Source: Bacteroides sp. AN502(2024) (GTDB lineage: Bacteria; Bacteroidota; Bacteroidia; Bacteroidales; Bacteroidaceae). Taken from it: 64,000 bases of DNA. The stretch lies in contig NZ_JBGFSP010000003.1 of the NCBI RefSeq assembly GCF_041227145.1, forward strand, positions 3,472,001 to 3,536,000, read 5' to 3'. The notes beneath the pieces are model-generated. The model saw only the letters and a program-made list of their open reading frames with translations, searched no databases and was not told where the DNA came from. A program made the translations under genes and the position numbers. Below, one piece after another: positions 24,902-33,409 of the stretch. Each line of letters opens with the position of its first letter. Position 1 is the first letter of the stretch.

Positions 24902-25351
24902 TTATTCTTTATCCCAGTCCGTTTCGGCATTGAAGCAGGGGCAGGCTTTGATCCACTCTTCCGGTTCAATCTCACCGTTTCCGTTCAGATCGGGGCTAAG
25001 GTCGCGATGTCCGCAGACGCGGCACTGGGGAAAGTCTTTTAGTAAAGTCAGGATCAGGACCCGTAGCGAATGTTTCTGCCAACAGGTACGTGTGTCTTTC
25101 GGTTGTCCCTTGCAGTCCAGACCGCCTTCATAACAGATGCCGATGCTCTCCCGGTTGAAACCTTGGCTGTGTGCGCCGATCTGTTCTATCGGGCGGGTAG
25201 ACTTGATATCCCCATTCTTGCGGATATAGAAATGATACCCTGGTCCCTTGAAACCGCGGCGGCGGTGGCAGACGTCCAAATCATGTTCGGTGAAGGATTT
25301 GTCTTCGCGTGTTGCCGAGCAATGGACAACAATCAGATTAACTGTTCTCAT
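24902..25351 (-). CDS. phage-type N-acetylmuramoyl-L-alanine amidase (endolysin)
   Basis: A 149-residue Amidase_2/T7-lysozyme-like enzyme that cuts the bond between muramic acid and the stem peptide. The zinc ligands can be placed: His in IVVHCSAT, His in CGHRDLSPD and Cys in the ACPCF motif; GYHFYIRKNGDI and GINRESIG-like NRESIGICYEGG are typical. No signal peptide, as in endolysins. It overlaps the preceding gene by 4 bp (ATGA). The same gene group recurs in Bacteroides as a prophage-like module. Confidence 0.9.
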   Translation of the reverse strand: MRTVNLIVVHCSATREDKSFTEHDLDVCHRRRGFKGPGYHFYIRKNGDIKSTRPIEQIGAHSQGFNRESIGICYEGGLDCKGQPKDTRTCWQKHSLRVLILTLLKDFPQCRVCGHRDLSPDLNGNGEIEPEEWIKACPCFNAETDWDKE

Positions 25352-25677
25352 ACGCTATCGGGTGTTGGGGAGGTGGATGATGATTCGGATTCGGAACCTT
25401 TGTTGCGCTGGATACACTCTTTCTTGACACATTGCAAGGTCACAGCTTCCGAGAGCTTGCCTTTGAGTGAAAAGATCTCCGAGTGCATCTCCTTCACACA
25501 ATCGCTCAAATTGAAATAATCTTTTAATACCTTTTCGAGCTGTTGCATGAGAAAGCTATATTGCTCTTTCACCAGTTCGCTGAACTCTTTGACTTCCTGC
25601 AGCATTTGCTGACGCTTTTTGCGACCCCCGAGAAAGGGGAGAATCGACATGATAATATCTATGATTTTGTCTAACAT
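25348..25677 (-). CDS. small protein with N-terminal hydrophobic segment, endolysin partner
   Basis: A 109-residue protein: hydrophobic start (MLDKIIDIIMSILPFL), a basic GGRKKRQQ stretch, then a coiled coil (~30-80) and a Ser/Thr-rich tail. It has no named domain. The position directly upstream of, and overlapping, the endolysin suggests a holin-like or spanin-like accessory, but this is inference. The longer reading from 25794 crosses a hairpin and is rejected. Confidence 0.65.
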   Translation of the reverse strand: MLDKIIDIIMSILPFLGGRKKRQQMLQEVKEFSELVKEQYSFLMQQLEKVLKDYFNLSDCVKEMHSEIFSLKGKLSEAVTLQCVKKECIQRNKGSESESSSTSPTPDSV

Positions 25678-25751
25678 CCGGATTGATTTAAAAATTAAAG
25701 ACTGAAAATGAAAATGAGAAAAGGGAAAATGATGGAAGAGAGAGAACAGAA

Positions 25752-25798
25752 ACCACATGGCAAGGAACAGGCACGAGTCAGTTCCTGAAACCATGTGG
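25752..25798 (-). terminator. long hairpin after the HU-like gene
   Basis: CCACATGG/CCATGTGG with an inner AGGAAC/GTTCCT stem. It is 60-100 bp past the HU-like stop codon with only a weak T tract, so it is either a terminator or a processing hairpin. Confidence 0.45.
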
Positions 25799-25855
25799 AA
25801 CTGTTTTTAAGGATGCAATGTCACCCCGTCGGAGAGGGACGTGCGGGCAAAACCG

Positions 25856-26353
25856 TTAGGCGGTAGGATTCGGAGCCTCTTCGTCAACCGGTTTGTCTTC
25901 CGAACCATCGTCTTCGGAACCGCTGCCATCGCTCTTGCCGCTCAGGACGAAGTCTACATTGTTATCGCTTCGCGTACTCGTATGGCTCGAATTCATCAGC
26001 TTCAAAGCCTTGTCGGCAACAAAGCGTACATTGACGCGGCGGATACAGCGTACCGTACAATCTCTCATAGCCTCCGTACCGTCGCTGGTCAGCGTGATAT
26101 GGAACGTACCCAATCCGTCGATTTTCACCTTGTCGCCTTGGGTGAGCGACAGACGCAACTGCTCTACAAATGCCTCGATGGTGTGTTTCACATCACCGGC
26201 GGTCAGTGCCGATTTACTCTCGATGGCGCTCGCCAATGTGTCGATGTCCATCACTCTGACATTGCCCGATTTCTTACGTATGTAATACAACAACGGAGCA
26301 TCCTCCTGGTTTACATACTTTCTGCGTTGATAGCGTTCTACTAATACATCCAT
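25856..26353 (-). CDS. HU-like DNA-binding protein with acidic tail
   Basis: A 165-residue member of the Bacteroides HU-like family. Residues ~35-125 have the HU/IHF fold pattern (DIDTLASAIESKSALTAGDVKHTIEAFVEQLRLSLTQGDKVKIDGLGTFHITL), preceded by ~30 extra residues and followed by an acidic, Ser-rich tail (SGSEDDGSEDKPVDEEAP). It belongs to the endolysin/helicase module. Confidence 0.85.
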   Translation of the reverse strand: MDVLVERYQRRKYVNQEDAPLLYYIRKKSGNVRVMDIDTLASAIESKSALTAGDVKHTIEAFVEQLRLSLTQGDKVKIDGLGTFHITLTSDGTEAMRDCTVRCIRRVNVRFVADKALKLMNSSHTSTRSDNNVDFVLSGKSDGSGSEDDGSEDKPVDEEAPNPTA

Positions 26354-26540
26354 AATTTTGAAAAGTTAAGGTTTAAGTGAATAATCATATCTTTCTTTCT
26401 GATAATACAAATATACAAAATAAAAAGGGAAAAGTCAAGTAAAAACGGATTTATTTTCTTTTAATTTATAAAAAATATTTATTCAAAATATATTCATGAA
26501 AAGGGTATGCATTGTACTGTCATTTGTATAACAGATCCTC

Positions 26541-27902
26541 TTATTTGGCATGTTTTTCGAAATATTCCAATGGCGGGATATAGTCATATATTTTTGTCAT
26601 AGACCGGTTGTGCCCGAAATAGACATTCCCCGTTTCTCCGTTGCGCTGTTTTGCCACGATGGCTACCCCCAGTCCCTCTGTCGGGTAGCCGCTTTCCCGA
26701 TCGGTGGCGATGCGTTGCATGGCGGGGCGATAAAGCAGCATAACCACGTCCGCGTCCTGCTCAATGGCTCCGCTCTCACGCAGGTGTGCCAGTTCGGGAC
26801 GTCCTCCGGGACGGTTTTCCGACTCCCGGTTGAGCTGGCTGAGCAACACGATGGGGATCTGTAGCTCCTTGGCAAGCAGCTTGGCTTTCCGGGTGGCTTG
26901 TGCCACCTCCTGTTCCCGGTTGCGGTTGCCCTGTTTGCCGGTCATGTCGCAGAGTTGCAGGTAGTCGATGATAATCATGTCACACTGCCGGCGGCTCTTC
27001 AACAGCCGGGCACTGGAACGGATGTGCTCCATGCTGACCGAAGCGTTGTCGTCCACGTAGATGGGGAGTCTGGAGAGTTCCAAGGCCGTGGTGCGTGCGT
27101 TTTCCATCTCTTCCGCGGTGGGTATGCCGTTTCTCCACCGGTAGGGGTTGATATGTCCGGTCGCTGCCAGCCATCGGTCGGCGAGTCGTTCTCCCTGCAT
27201 CTCGAGGCTGTAAACGGCCACTGTGTTGCCTGCCATTGCCGCATGACGTGCCAGGTGTAGGGCAAAAGCCGTTTTCCCTACGGAGGGGCGGGCGGCGATG
27301 ATGATGAGATCGCTGTTCTGCAGTCCGCCAGTTTTCTGGTCGAGGTCGGTCAGTCCGGTGGGGATGCCGGTCACCCCGTTCACGCTTTTGGCAATGCGTA
27401 GTTCGGCCTCTTTCAGGGTATCGGTCATCAGCGTATCCATACAGCGCATGTGTTCGTGGTGTCCGGACTCCCCTTCCAGGCGGTCGAGCAGGTTGTGTGC
27501 ATCGATCAGCGTGTCGTAGATGTCGATTGTTTCATCCATGGCGCAGGTGAATAGCTTGTTGAAGCCGACCACCGCTTCCCGTGCCAGGTATTTCTGGTGT
27601 ACGATTTGTGCATGGTATTCGATATGTGCGGAGGAGGCTACCCGGCTGCTCAGCCGGGTGATGGCATACGGTCCGCCTGCCTTTTCGAGCGTTCCTCGTC
27701 GGGTGAGCTCTTCTTTGACGGTGAGTATGTCGATCTTCTTGTTGGCCTGATACATGGCGATCAGAGCGGCAAAAATCAGTTGGTGAGACTCTTCGTAGAA
27801 CATGTCGGGGCGTAGCTTGTCGGCTACGAGCGGCAGTGCTTCCTGTTCGATCAGGCAGGCACCAATGATGGCTTCTTCGAGTTCGCTGGCGTGTGGTTGC
27901 AT
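26541..27902 (-). CDS. DnaB-type replicative helicase
   Basis: A 453-residue DnaB-family helicase. N-terminal domain ~8-110 (ASELEEAIIGACLIEQEALPLV), RecA-like core ~180-450 with Walker A AARPSVGKTAFALHLARHA, Walker B MIIIDYLQL, and the RESGAIEQDADVV and VAKQRNGETG blocks. The ATG at 27902 gives MQPHASELEE; the longer reading runs through the neighbour gene in another frame. It is 14 bp after the HTH gene. A second DnaB besides the housekeeping one is usual for prophage or island replication modules. Confidence 0.92.
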   Translation of the reverse strand: MQPHASELEEAIIGACLIEQEALPLVADKLRPDMFYEESHQLIFAALIAMYQANKKIDILTVKEELTRRGTLEKAGGPYAITRLSSRVASSAHIEYHAQIVHQKYLAREAVVGFNKLFTCAMDETIDIYDTLIDAHNLLDRLEGESGHHEHMRCMDTLMTDTLKEAELRIAKSVNGVTGIPTGLTDLDQKTGGLQNSDLIIIAARPSVGKTAFALHLARHAAMAGNTVAVYSLEMQGERLADRWLAATGHINPYRWRNGIPTAEEMENARTTALELSRLPIYVDDNASVSMEHIRSSARLLKSRRQCDMIIIDYLQLCDMTGKQGNRNREQEVAQATRKAKLLAKELQIPIVLLSQLNRESENRPGGRPELAHLRESGAIEQDADVVMLLYRPAMQRIATDRESGYPTEGLGVAIVAKQRNGETGNVYFGHNRSMTKIYDYIPPLEYFEKHAK

Positions 27903-27916
27903 CTTTTTTCGATTTT

Positions 27917-28537
27917 TTAGTTGGTATATTCGTTTAAGAAAGCCTTGTCTCTCAGGTAAGTGGAGGCAAGCGGGATGAAGCGTATGTCGTTGGTGTGGTA
28001 GTAGACCTCTTCGATCCGGTCGATGGCGAGCTGCCGCTCCTCTTGGGGCAGCTTGTCCCATTCGCGGCGGGCGCGGGCGATGTTCTGCTTGGGCTTTTGC
28101 ATCGTTTCATGATACTTGTCCCAAAAGAGATAGAAGGATTCGGTATTTTTTTTCTTGTTCGCTTCGCGCGTCTCCGGAGAGAGCGTTCCGGTCCAGAAAT
28201 CATAATCGATGATGTGGATATGGAAGACGTTTTTGGGGTGGGGGATGATTTTGATGAGACCCTCTTTCTCGATTGTCTGGAAAAAACGGGCGGTTTTGCT
28301 GCGGCTCCATTGAAAGAGTTCGCTCCAGCGTCGCAGGCTGATGGCGGACTCTCCACGCTGGCATACGATGTCGACCATCTGAATCTTGTACGTGATTTCC
28401 GAGTAGTTGGCACGTGTCAGGATCTGGAGGAGTGCTTTCAGTTCTTCCGAATTTTTTTCGTTGACCAGGCATTTTAACCATGCTTTGGGGAGCAGGATAT
28501 ACCCTTCTTTCAGGAGCTCTTTGGACGATTGTTTCAT
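27917..28537 (-). CDS. HTH replication-type protein upstream of dnaB-like gene
   Basis: A 206-residue protein. The N-terminal half reads as a winged-helix DNA-binding unit (LLPKAWLKCL, ISLRRWSELFQWSRSKTARFFQTIEKEGLIKI, ~20-105); the C-terminal half is helical and basic (KPKQNIARARREWDKLPQEERQLAIDRIEEVYYH), like replication-initiation or DnaA/DnaT-like loaders of phages. Helicase loading is inferred from its position 14 bp before the helicase gene. Confidence 0.7.
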   Translation of the reverse strand: MKQSSKELLKEGYILLPKAWLKCLVNEKNSEELKALLQILTRANYSEITYKIQMVDIVCQRGESAISLRRWSELFQWSRSKTARFFQTIEKEGLIKIIPHPKNVFHIHIIDYDFWTGTLSPETREANKKKNTESFYLFWDKYHETMQKPKQNIARARREWDKLPQEERQLAIDRIEEVYYHTNDIRFIPLASTYLRDKAFLNEYTN

Positions 28538-28772
28538 AGAGATGCATTTTTTTACGGGTTATTATTACGGGTTGGCTTTATGTGCATACCTTGTGGGATG
28601 CGGTTGCGAAGATAATGCATTTATGACCGTTTATGCAAATCTTTTTTGGCTGGCATGGAGGGATTTGGACGGTATTGCGGGATTTGGAGGAGAAGAGACG
28701 GAAATCGTGTTGTTTTTGGGGTGCCGCGGGGTGTAAAGAGAGGGGGATGGGGAGAGGACGGACCATAAACGA

Positions 28773-28852
28773 AGGCTCTGTTTGCTGTAAACAGAGCCTT
28801 TGTCGGTGATAAACAGAGCCTCTATCGGCCGTAAGTAGAGCCTCTGTTCCGG
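28773..28852. repeat. 22-bp tandem array, 3 copies, with a leading hairpin
   Basis: Three 22-bp units start at 28787, 28809 and 28831, each with (a/g)taa(a/g)(c/t)agagcct. An inverted half-unit precedes them, making a perfect 11-bp hairpin AGGCTCTGTTT/AAACAGAGCCT (28773-28799). The interval 28538-29086 contains no other convincing gene; a 16-bp direct repeat (gagccaccaaacgagc at 28896 and 28976) also lies in it. Confidence 0.8.
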
Positions 28853-29086
28853 TGGATGCGGCTTTCGTTTCGGTCATTTTTCCTGACAGAAAAACGAGCC
28901 ACCAAACGAGCCACCCCTAAAGCTGGTCTAACTGTTTGTCTTCCAATCGCTTGCAACGCTCGAAAAAAAGAGAAAGAGCCACCAAACGAGCATATATAAA
29001 TACTAAAATATAATAATTATATAAATATAGTTCGATCGACACACTTTTTCTGTGCTTTCGGAGGTGCTGTTCTGCGAATATTCTTT

Positions 29087-29380
29087 TCATCGGTGAAGGA
29101 TGTGGTAGCGTATGATGATCTTCTCCGGTCCCCAGACCATGAAGAGGATCTGCTGCTGCCGGGGACTCAGGCGGGTCGTCTCGCGTACGTAATGCGCCTC
29201 TGTCAATGCATCGAACAGCTGTTTGTCGAGTTCGATTTCGTTTCTCATTCTTCTGCTGGCTGCGTCGGCATTGGCATATTCGGGAAAATACTCATGTGCG
29301 ATGATGGAGAAGGTTTTGAAACCGTTAATCACCCAGGTCCGCTCTTCTATTTCAACTTTCATGTAGTCCGTGTAGTCCAT
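29087..29380 (-). CDS. DUF4248-like protein
   Basis: A 97-residue protein. TFSIIAHEYFPEYANADAASRRMRNEIELDKQLFDAL and the final TRLSPRQQQILFMVWGPE match, by eye, the DUF4248 family that accompanies HU-like/endolysin/helicase modules in Bacteroides. The pattern suggests a small winged-helix protein. The ATG at 29380 is chosen since the -7 box lies at 29435-29442. Confidence 0.7.
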   Translation of the reverse strand: MDYTDYMKVEIEERTWVINGFKTFSIIAHEYFPEYANADAASRRMRNEIELDKQLFDALTEAHYVRETTRLSPRQQQILFMVWGPEKIIIRYHILHR

Positions 29381-29434
29381 CTTTTTTGTAATTTTAAATT
29401 GGTTATTAATAAGGGTTGTTTGATGTCGACTTTG

Positions 29435-29442
29435 CAAAGTTA
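29435..29442 (-). promoter_or_regulatory. -7 box for the DUF4248-like gene
   Basis: TAACTTTG on the minus strand, 55 bp before the ATG. Confidence 0.5.
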
Positions 29443-29629
29443 ATGAAAAAATATTTGTGAGGATAAAATTATCTGTTTATTTTTGTTTGGAAACGTGTAG
29501 ATGTAATGAAATATTATGTTGATTGTCCCTTTTTATAAGCGTAGCTTTGTAATTCTTTAAAATGTACAAATTTTGTATTTATATATTGGCTGAAATTTTT
29601 TTCTTCCATCCGTTTTTCAAATTAAATCG

Positions 29630-29637
29630 TATCTTTG
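29630..29637 (+). promoter_or_regulatory. -7 box for the radical SAM DNA-repair pair
   Basis: TATCTTTG on the plus strand, 22 bp before the ATG at 29659, implying a leader of about 15 nt and excluding the earlier in-frame TTG. Confidence 0.6.
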
Positions 29638-29658
29638 TCCCAAGAATCAAGATCGGGC

Positions 29659-30930
29659 ATGATGAACGAAAACGTCTTAGCGAAACTGAAGATACTGGCG
29701 GAATCTGCCAAGTACGATGTTTCCTGTTCTTCCAGCGGTACGGTGCGTTCCCATAAGTCGGGAACGCTGGGAAACACGGTGGGGGGATGGGGGATATGCC
29801 ACAGCTTTGCCGAGGACGGGCGGTGTATCTCGCTGCTGAAAATCATGCTTACCAATTATTGCATGTACGATTGTGCCTATTGCATCAACCGGCGTAGCAA
29901 CGATCTGCCCCGCGCCACCTTTTCCGTGTCGGAGCTGGTGGAGCTGACGATGGAATTCTACCGTCGTAACTATATCGAAGGGCTGTTTCTCAGCTCCGGC
30001 GTGGTCCGTAATCCGGACTATACCATGGAGCGACTGGTGCGTGTGGCGAAGGATTTGCGGGAAGTGCACCGTTTCAACGGTTATATCCATCTCAAGAGTA
30101 TTCCCGGAGCCAGTCGCGAATTGGTGAACGAGGCGGGGTTGTATGCCGATCGCCTGAGTGTCAACATCGAAATTCCCAAAGAGGAGAACCTGAAGCTGCT
30201 GGCGCCGGAGAAGGATCACCGGAGCGTATTTGCTCCGATGAAATACATTCAGCAAGGCGTGCTGGAGAGCAAGGAAGAACGGCGGAAGTTCCGCTACGCA
30301 CCCCGTTTCGCACCTGCGGGACAGAGTACGCAGGTGATTGTGGGGGCTACCTCCGAATCGGATAAGGATATCCTGTCGCTCTCGTCGGCACTTTACCGGC
30401 ACCCCACCATGAAACGGGTCTATTACTCGGGCTATGTCTCCGTGAATACGTATGATAAACGCCTCCCGGCATTGAAACAGCCCCCTTTGGTGCGTGAGAA
30501 CCGGCTCTATCAGGCGGACTGGCTACTGCGCTTTTATCAGTTCAAGGTGGATGAGATTGTGGATGACGCCTATCCGGATCTCGACCTCGAGATAGACCCG
30601 AAGCTCTCGTGGGCCTTGCGCCATCCCGAACTGTTTCCCGTCGATATCAATCAGGCGGACTACGAGATGTTGCTCCGTGTGCCGGGGGTAGGGGTGAAGT
30701 CGGCGAGACTGGTGGTGGCTTCCCGCCGGTTCTCGAGGCTGGGATTTTATGAACTGAAGAAGATGGGGGTGGTGATGAAGAAGGCGCAATATTTCATCAC
30801 TTGCAAAGAACTGCCGCTCCGGATGCAGACGGTGAACGAACTTTCTCCGCAACGGGTACGCAGCTTATTGCTGCCGAAGCCGAAGAAGAGAGTGGACGAG
30901 CGGCAGTTGGTGCTTGATTTTGGCGAATAA
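29659..30930 (+). CDS. putative DNA modification/repair radical SAM protein
   Basis: A 423-residue radical SAM protein of the TIGR03916 type. N-terminal GICHSFAEDGRCISLLKIMLTNYC leads to the cluster motif CMYDCAYC (CxxxCxxC, ~60-67); LFLSSGV and YIHLKSIPGA are the barrel strands; residues ~325-360 are a helix-hairpin-helix (RVPGVGVKSARLVVASR), which binds DNA. The family is distantly related to spore photoproduct lyase. With the next gene it forms a conserved pair; the lesion or modification handled is unknown. Its GC content is clearly above that of most of the window. Confidence 0.9.
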   Translation: MMNENVLAKLKILAESAKYDVSCSSSGTVRSHKSGTLGNTVGGWGICHSFAEDGRCISLLKIMLTNYCMYDCAYCINRRSNDLPRATFSVSELVELTMEFYRRNYIEGLFLSSGVVRNPDYTMERLVRVAKDLREVHRFNGYIHLKSIPGASRELVNEAGLYADRLSVNIEIPKEENLKLLAPEKDHRSVFAPMKYIQQGVLESKEERRKFRYAPRFAPAGQSTQVIVGATSESDKDILSLSSALYRHPTMKRVYYSGYVSVNTYDKRLPALKQPPLVRENRLYQADWLLRFYQFKVDEIVDDAYPDLDLEIDPKLSWALRHPELFPVDINQADYEMLLRVPGVGVKSARLVVASRRFSRLGFYELKKMGVVMKKAQYFITCKELPLRMQTVNELSPQRVRSLLLPKPKKRVDERQLVLDFGE

Positions 30931-31049
30931 ATAACAATGGTTTCTGAGCGGACAATTTAGTGGGTAGGTGGTCCGGTTCGGGTGAATGTTTGTTTGGGGT
31001 GAATGACCGGTGGTAACAGTTATTGGGTGGTAATGATAGAGGATGTGTG

Positions 31050-31820
31050 ATGAATGTTTATGTGTACGATAAAACCTTTGACGGTCTGCTGACGGCAGTG
31101 TTCGACGCCTATTTCCGCAAGACCTTTCCCGATGCCTTGTTGTCGGAAGGAGATGCTTTGCCTCTGTTTTGTGAGGAGCTGCATACGGTAGTCACCGATG
31201 AGGAGAAGGCCGGTCGTGTGTGGCGGGGATTGCAGAAGAAAGTTTCCTCTTCCGCTTTGGGGTGCCTCACACAAAGTTGGCTGTCGGAACTTCCTGAGAT
31301 CGGCATACTGATTTTCCGGTATATCCGTAAGGCAATCGATGCCCCCCGTTCTATCGAAACCAACTTCGGCGATCCGGACGTCTTGCGATTGGCGCAGATC
31401 TGGAAGAAGGTGGATGGAGAGCGTCTGCGCCTGATGCAGTTTGTCCGTTTCCAGAAAGCTGCCGACGGTACCTACTTTGCCGCTTTCGAACCGCTCTACA
31501 ATGCACTCCCGCTGACCGTCCATCATTTCAAGGACCGTTTTGCCGATCAGAAATGGATGATTTACGACATGAAACGCCGTTACGGCTTTTATTACGACTT
31601 GCAGCAGGTGACGACCGTCTCGTTTGACGACGACAGTCGCGAGTCACATCTGATTACGGGGATGCTGGACGAAAGCCTGATGGACCGCGATGAGAAGCTT
31701 TTCCAACAGCTCTGGAAGAGCTATTTCAAGGCTATCTGCATCAAAGAACGTCTGAATCCGAGAAAGCACCGACAGGATATGCCTGTACGGTATTGGAAGT
31801 ATCTGACGGAAAAGCAATAA
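31050..31820 (+). CDS. TIGR03915-type partner of the radical SAM DNA-repair protein
   Basis: A 256-residue protein: MNVYVYDKTFDGLLTAVFDAYFRK at the start and PRKHRQDMPVRYWKYLTEK at the end are the family signatures of the putative DNA metabolism protein always paired with the radical SAM enzyme. No catalytic motif is known. It follows its partner by 119 bp; I saw no separate promoter. The start at 31050 is chosen because family members begin with the VYxYDGTFDGLL strand. Confidence 0.85.
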   Translation: MNVYVYDKTFDGLLTAVFDAYFRKTFPDALLSEGDALPLFCEELHTVVTDEEKAGRVWRGLQKKVSSSALGCLTQSWLSELPEIGILIFRYIRKAIDAPRSIETNFGDPDVLRLAQIWKKVDGERLRLMQFVRFQKAADGTYFAAFEPLYNALPLTVHHFKDRFADQKWMIYDMKRRYGFYYDLQQVTTVSFDDDSRESHLITGMLDESLMDRDEKLFQQLWKSYFKAICIKERLNPRKHRQDMPVRYWKYLTEKQ

Positions 31821-31830
31821 ATTACCTTCT

Positions 31831-32029
31831 TCAAACATGAGATTCCGCATTTAAAAGATTAGCTGTCTGCCGTGTATTCAAACTCTCGCTATAATCCTCT
31901 GCTGCACAATCAGACATTGCTTCTGCAAAGTTGATCTGCTGGTCAGAATGATTGCATTCGTGTTTAACAGGCAATATATACAATCGCATTACCCAGCTTC
32001 TGTTTGGTAGATTCAGGGAATTTGCACAT
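31831..32029 (-). pseudogene. frameshifted small-gene remnant
   Basis: On the minus strand ATG at 32029 gives MCKFPESTKQKLGNAIVYIA and stops; a frame change at once opens VKHECNHSDQQINFAEAMSDCAAEDYSES and onward to a TGA at 31831. Both halves have plausible protein composition, so a single indel in a ~65-codon gene is likely. No family assigned. The rest of 31821-32203 shows nothing else. Confidence 0.4.
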
Positions 32030-32203
32030 AATTTATGTATTTGGGTTACAACGATAACCTTTTACCTGCTAATGTACAAAGAGAACAGGCAATGAACTCT
32101 ATGATTACAGTCGGATAAAGACTGGCAGGCATGGAAATAAAAGCAAAACATGTTCCAGAATAAAAAACAGTCTTCAGACATCTGTAATTCATTAATTATT
32201 CCT

Positions 32204-32211
32204 TATCTTTG
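32204..32211 (+). promoter_or_regulatory. -7 box for the AAA ATPase gene
   Basis: TATCTTTG on the plus strand, 26 bp before the ATG at 32237. Confidence 0.6.
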
Positions 32212-32236
32212 TCTATTGGAAAAGAACAACATTATC

Positions 32237-33406
32237 ATGAAGGAGTCCATAATCATAAAGAACTTAGGCCCACTTAAAGAAGTGGAAATAAGCGATATTA
32301 AGCCATTAATCGTATTCATCGGCAAGTCGGCCAGCGGTAAGAGTACCATCATGAAGATTATCGTGCTCATGCGCTACATCTATAAAATGGTCAATATCCG
32401 CTCGTATCTTAAGAATGCAAAGATTACCCGTTCGCCGTTCAAATTACGTTTCAACTCTCTGCTTCAAGACGGCTTGGAAAGCATGATAACGACAGAGACT
32501 GAGATACACTATACCGTGGAAATAAACGGCAATCAATATACTCTGTCGTATGCAGATAGAAGTTTGCAGTCGGACATCCATATACCTAACAGCGATCTGG
32601 TATTCTTCAAGGAGTCGTATGTTTCTGAAACACGAAGCGTACTTCCTATATGGGCGTCCAAAGTGGCCACGCTCAAAGGAGCCAGTCTGGGCTTCTTCTT
32701 TCATGAGACATTCAATGACTTCAACGATGCAACTGATGTAATCAAAGAGCAGCAACTAAACTATCTGAACCTGAAGATGAAAGTCCAAAAATCCGGTAAC
32801 AAACCCAAGCAGTTCATTATAGAGTCATTGCAGGAAGGTACGAAGCCTGTGGAATTGAGGTATGCTTCTTCCGGTATTCAGACATCTGCTCCTTTGGTTG
32901 CCATTGTTCATTATTTTGCAAAAGAGTTTTCATTCAAGGACGCTTTCCAGCGTTCTGTACTGAACTACCTGTACAAACAAGACAGACTTGAGAAATTTAC
33001 TCCCCAAATCAGCCAAAGTGATTTGGAAAAGTATGTACATATCCATATAGAAGAAGCCGAATTGAGCCTTGACCCGGAGGCACAAAGAGCCCTCATGAGC
33101 AACCTTATCGATGAAGCGTTCCACAAGAACAATGACGACCGCAAGCTGGGACTGATGGTAGCAACACATAGCCCTTATATCGTTAATCATCTGAATGTTC
33201 TGCTACGTGCTGGATATGTTGAAAAGGCAAGGGAAAACTATCCGTTTCTGGAAAAGGATGATATCGCCGTATATCGTGTTCATGAAGGCACTCTGACATC
33301 ACTGATGGCAACGGACAATGATACGGGAGAATATGTAATCAACACTTACGACATGTCCGACACGATGGAGAGAATCTTCAACGAATACGAAAGCATGCAG
33401 GAATAA
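32237..33406 (+). CDS. AAA family (OLD/AAA_15-like) ATPase
   Basis: A 389-residue ABC/SMC-type ATPase. Walker A is GKSASGKST (~23-31) after IIIKNLGPLKEVEISDIKPLIVFI; a signature-like SSGIQTSAPLVAIVHY lies near 215; Walker B is VHIHIEEAELSLDP (~270) with the EEAE acidic cluster; the H-loop is MVATHSPYIVNHLNV. Such compact AAA_15/21 proteins are paired with effector genes in anti-phage systems. Here the next gene follows after 3 bp but carries an internal stop. I start at the ATG at 32237 because of the -7 box. Confidence 0.85.
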   Translation: MKESIIIKNLGPLKEVEISDIKPLIVFIGKSASGKSTIMKIIVLMRYIYKMVNIRSYLKNAKITRSPFKLRFNSLLQDGLESMITTETEIHYTVEINGNQYTLSYADRSLQSDIHIPNSDLVFFKESYVSETRSVLPIWASKVATLKGASLGFFFHETFNDFNDATDVIKEQQLNYLNLKMKVQKSGNKPKQFIIESLQEGTKPVELRYASSGIQTSAPLVAIVHYFAKEFSFKDAFQRSVLNYLYKQDRLEKFTPQISQSDLEKYVHIHIEEAELSLDPEAQRALMSNLIDEAFHKNNDDRKLGLMVATHSPYIVNHLNVLLRAGYVEKARENYPFLEKDDIAVYRVHEGTLTSLMATDNDTGEYVINTYDMSDTMERIFNEYESMQE

Positions 33407-33409
33407 GGT

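Noticed and set aside
24881..25040. Plus-strand frame starting MARHKRDLFFIPVRFGIEAG after an A-rich leader-like stretch
   Set aside because: The leader looks convincing, but after a few codons the frame runs antisense through the endolysin C-terminus and stops; no homology to known proteins.
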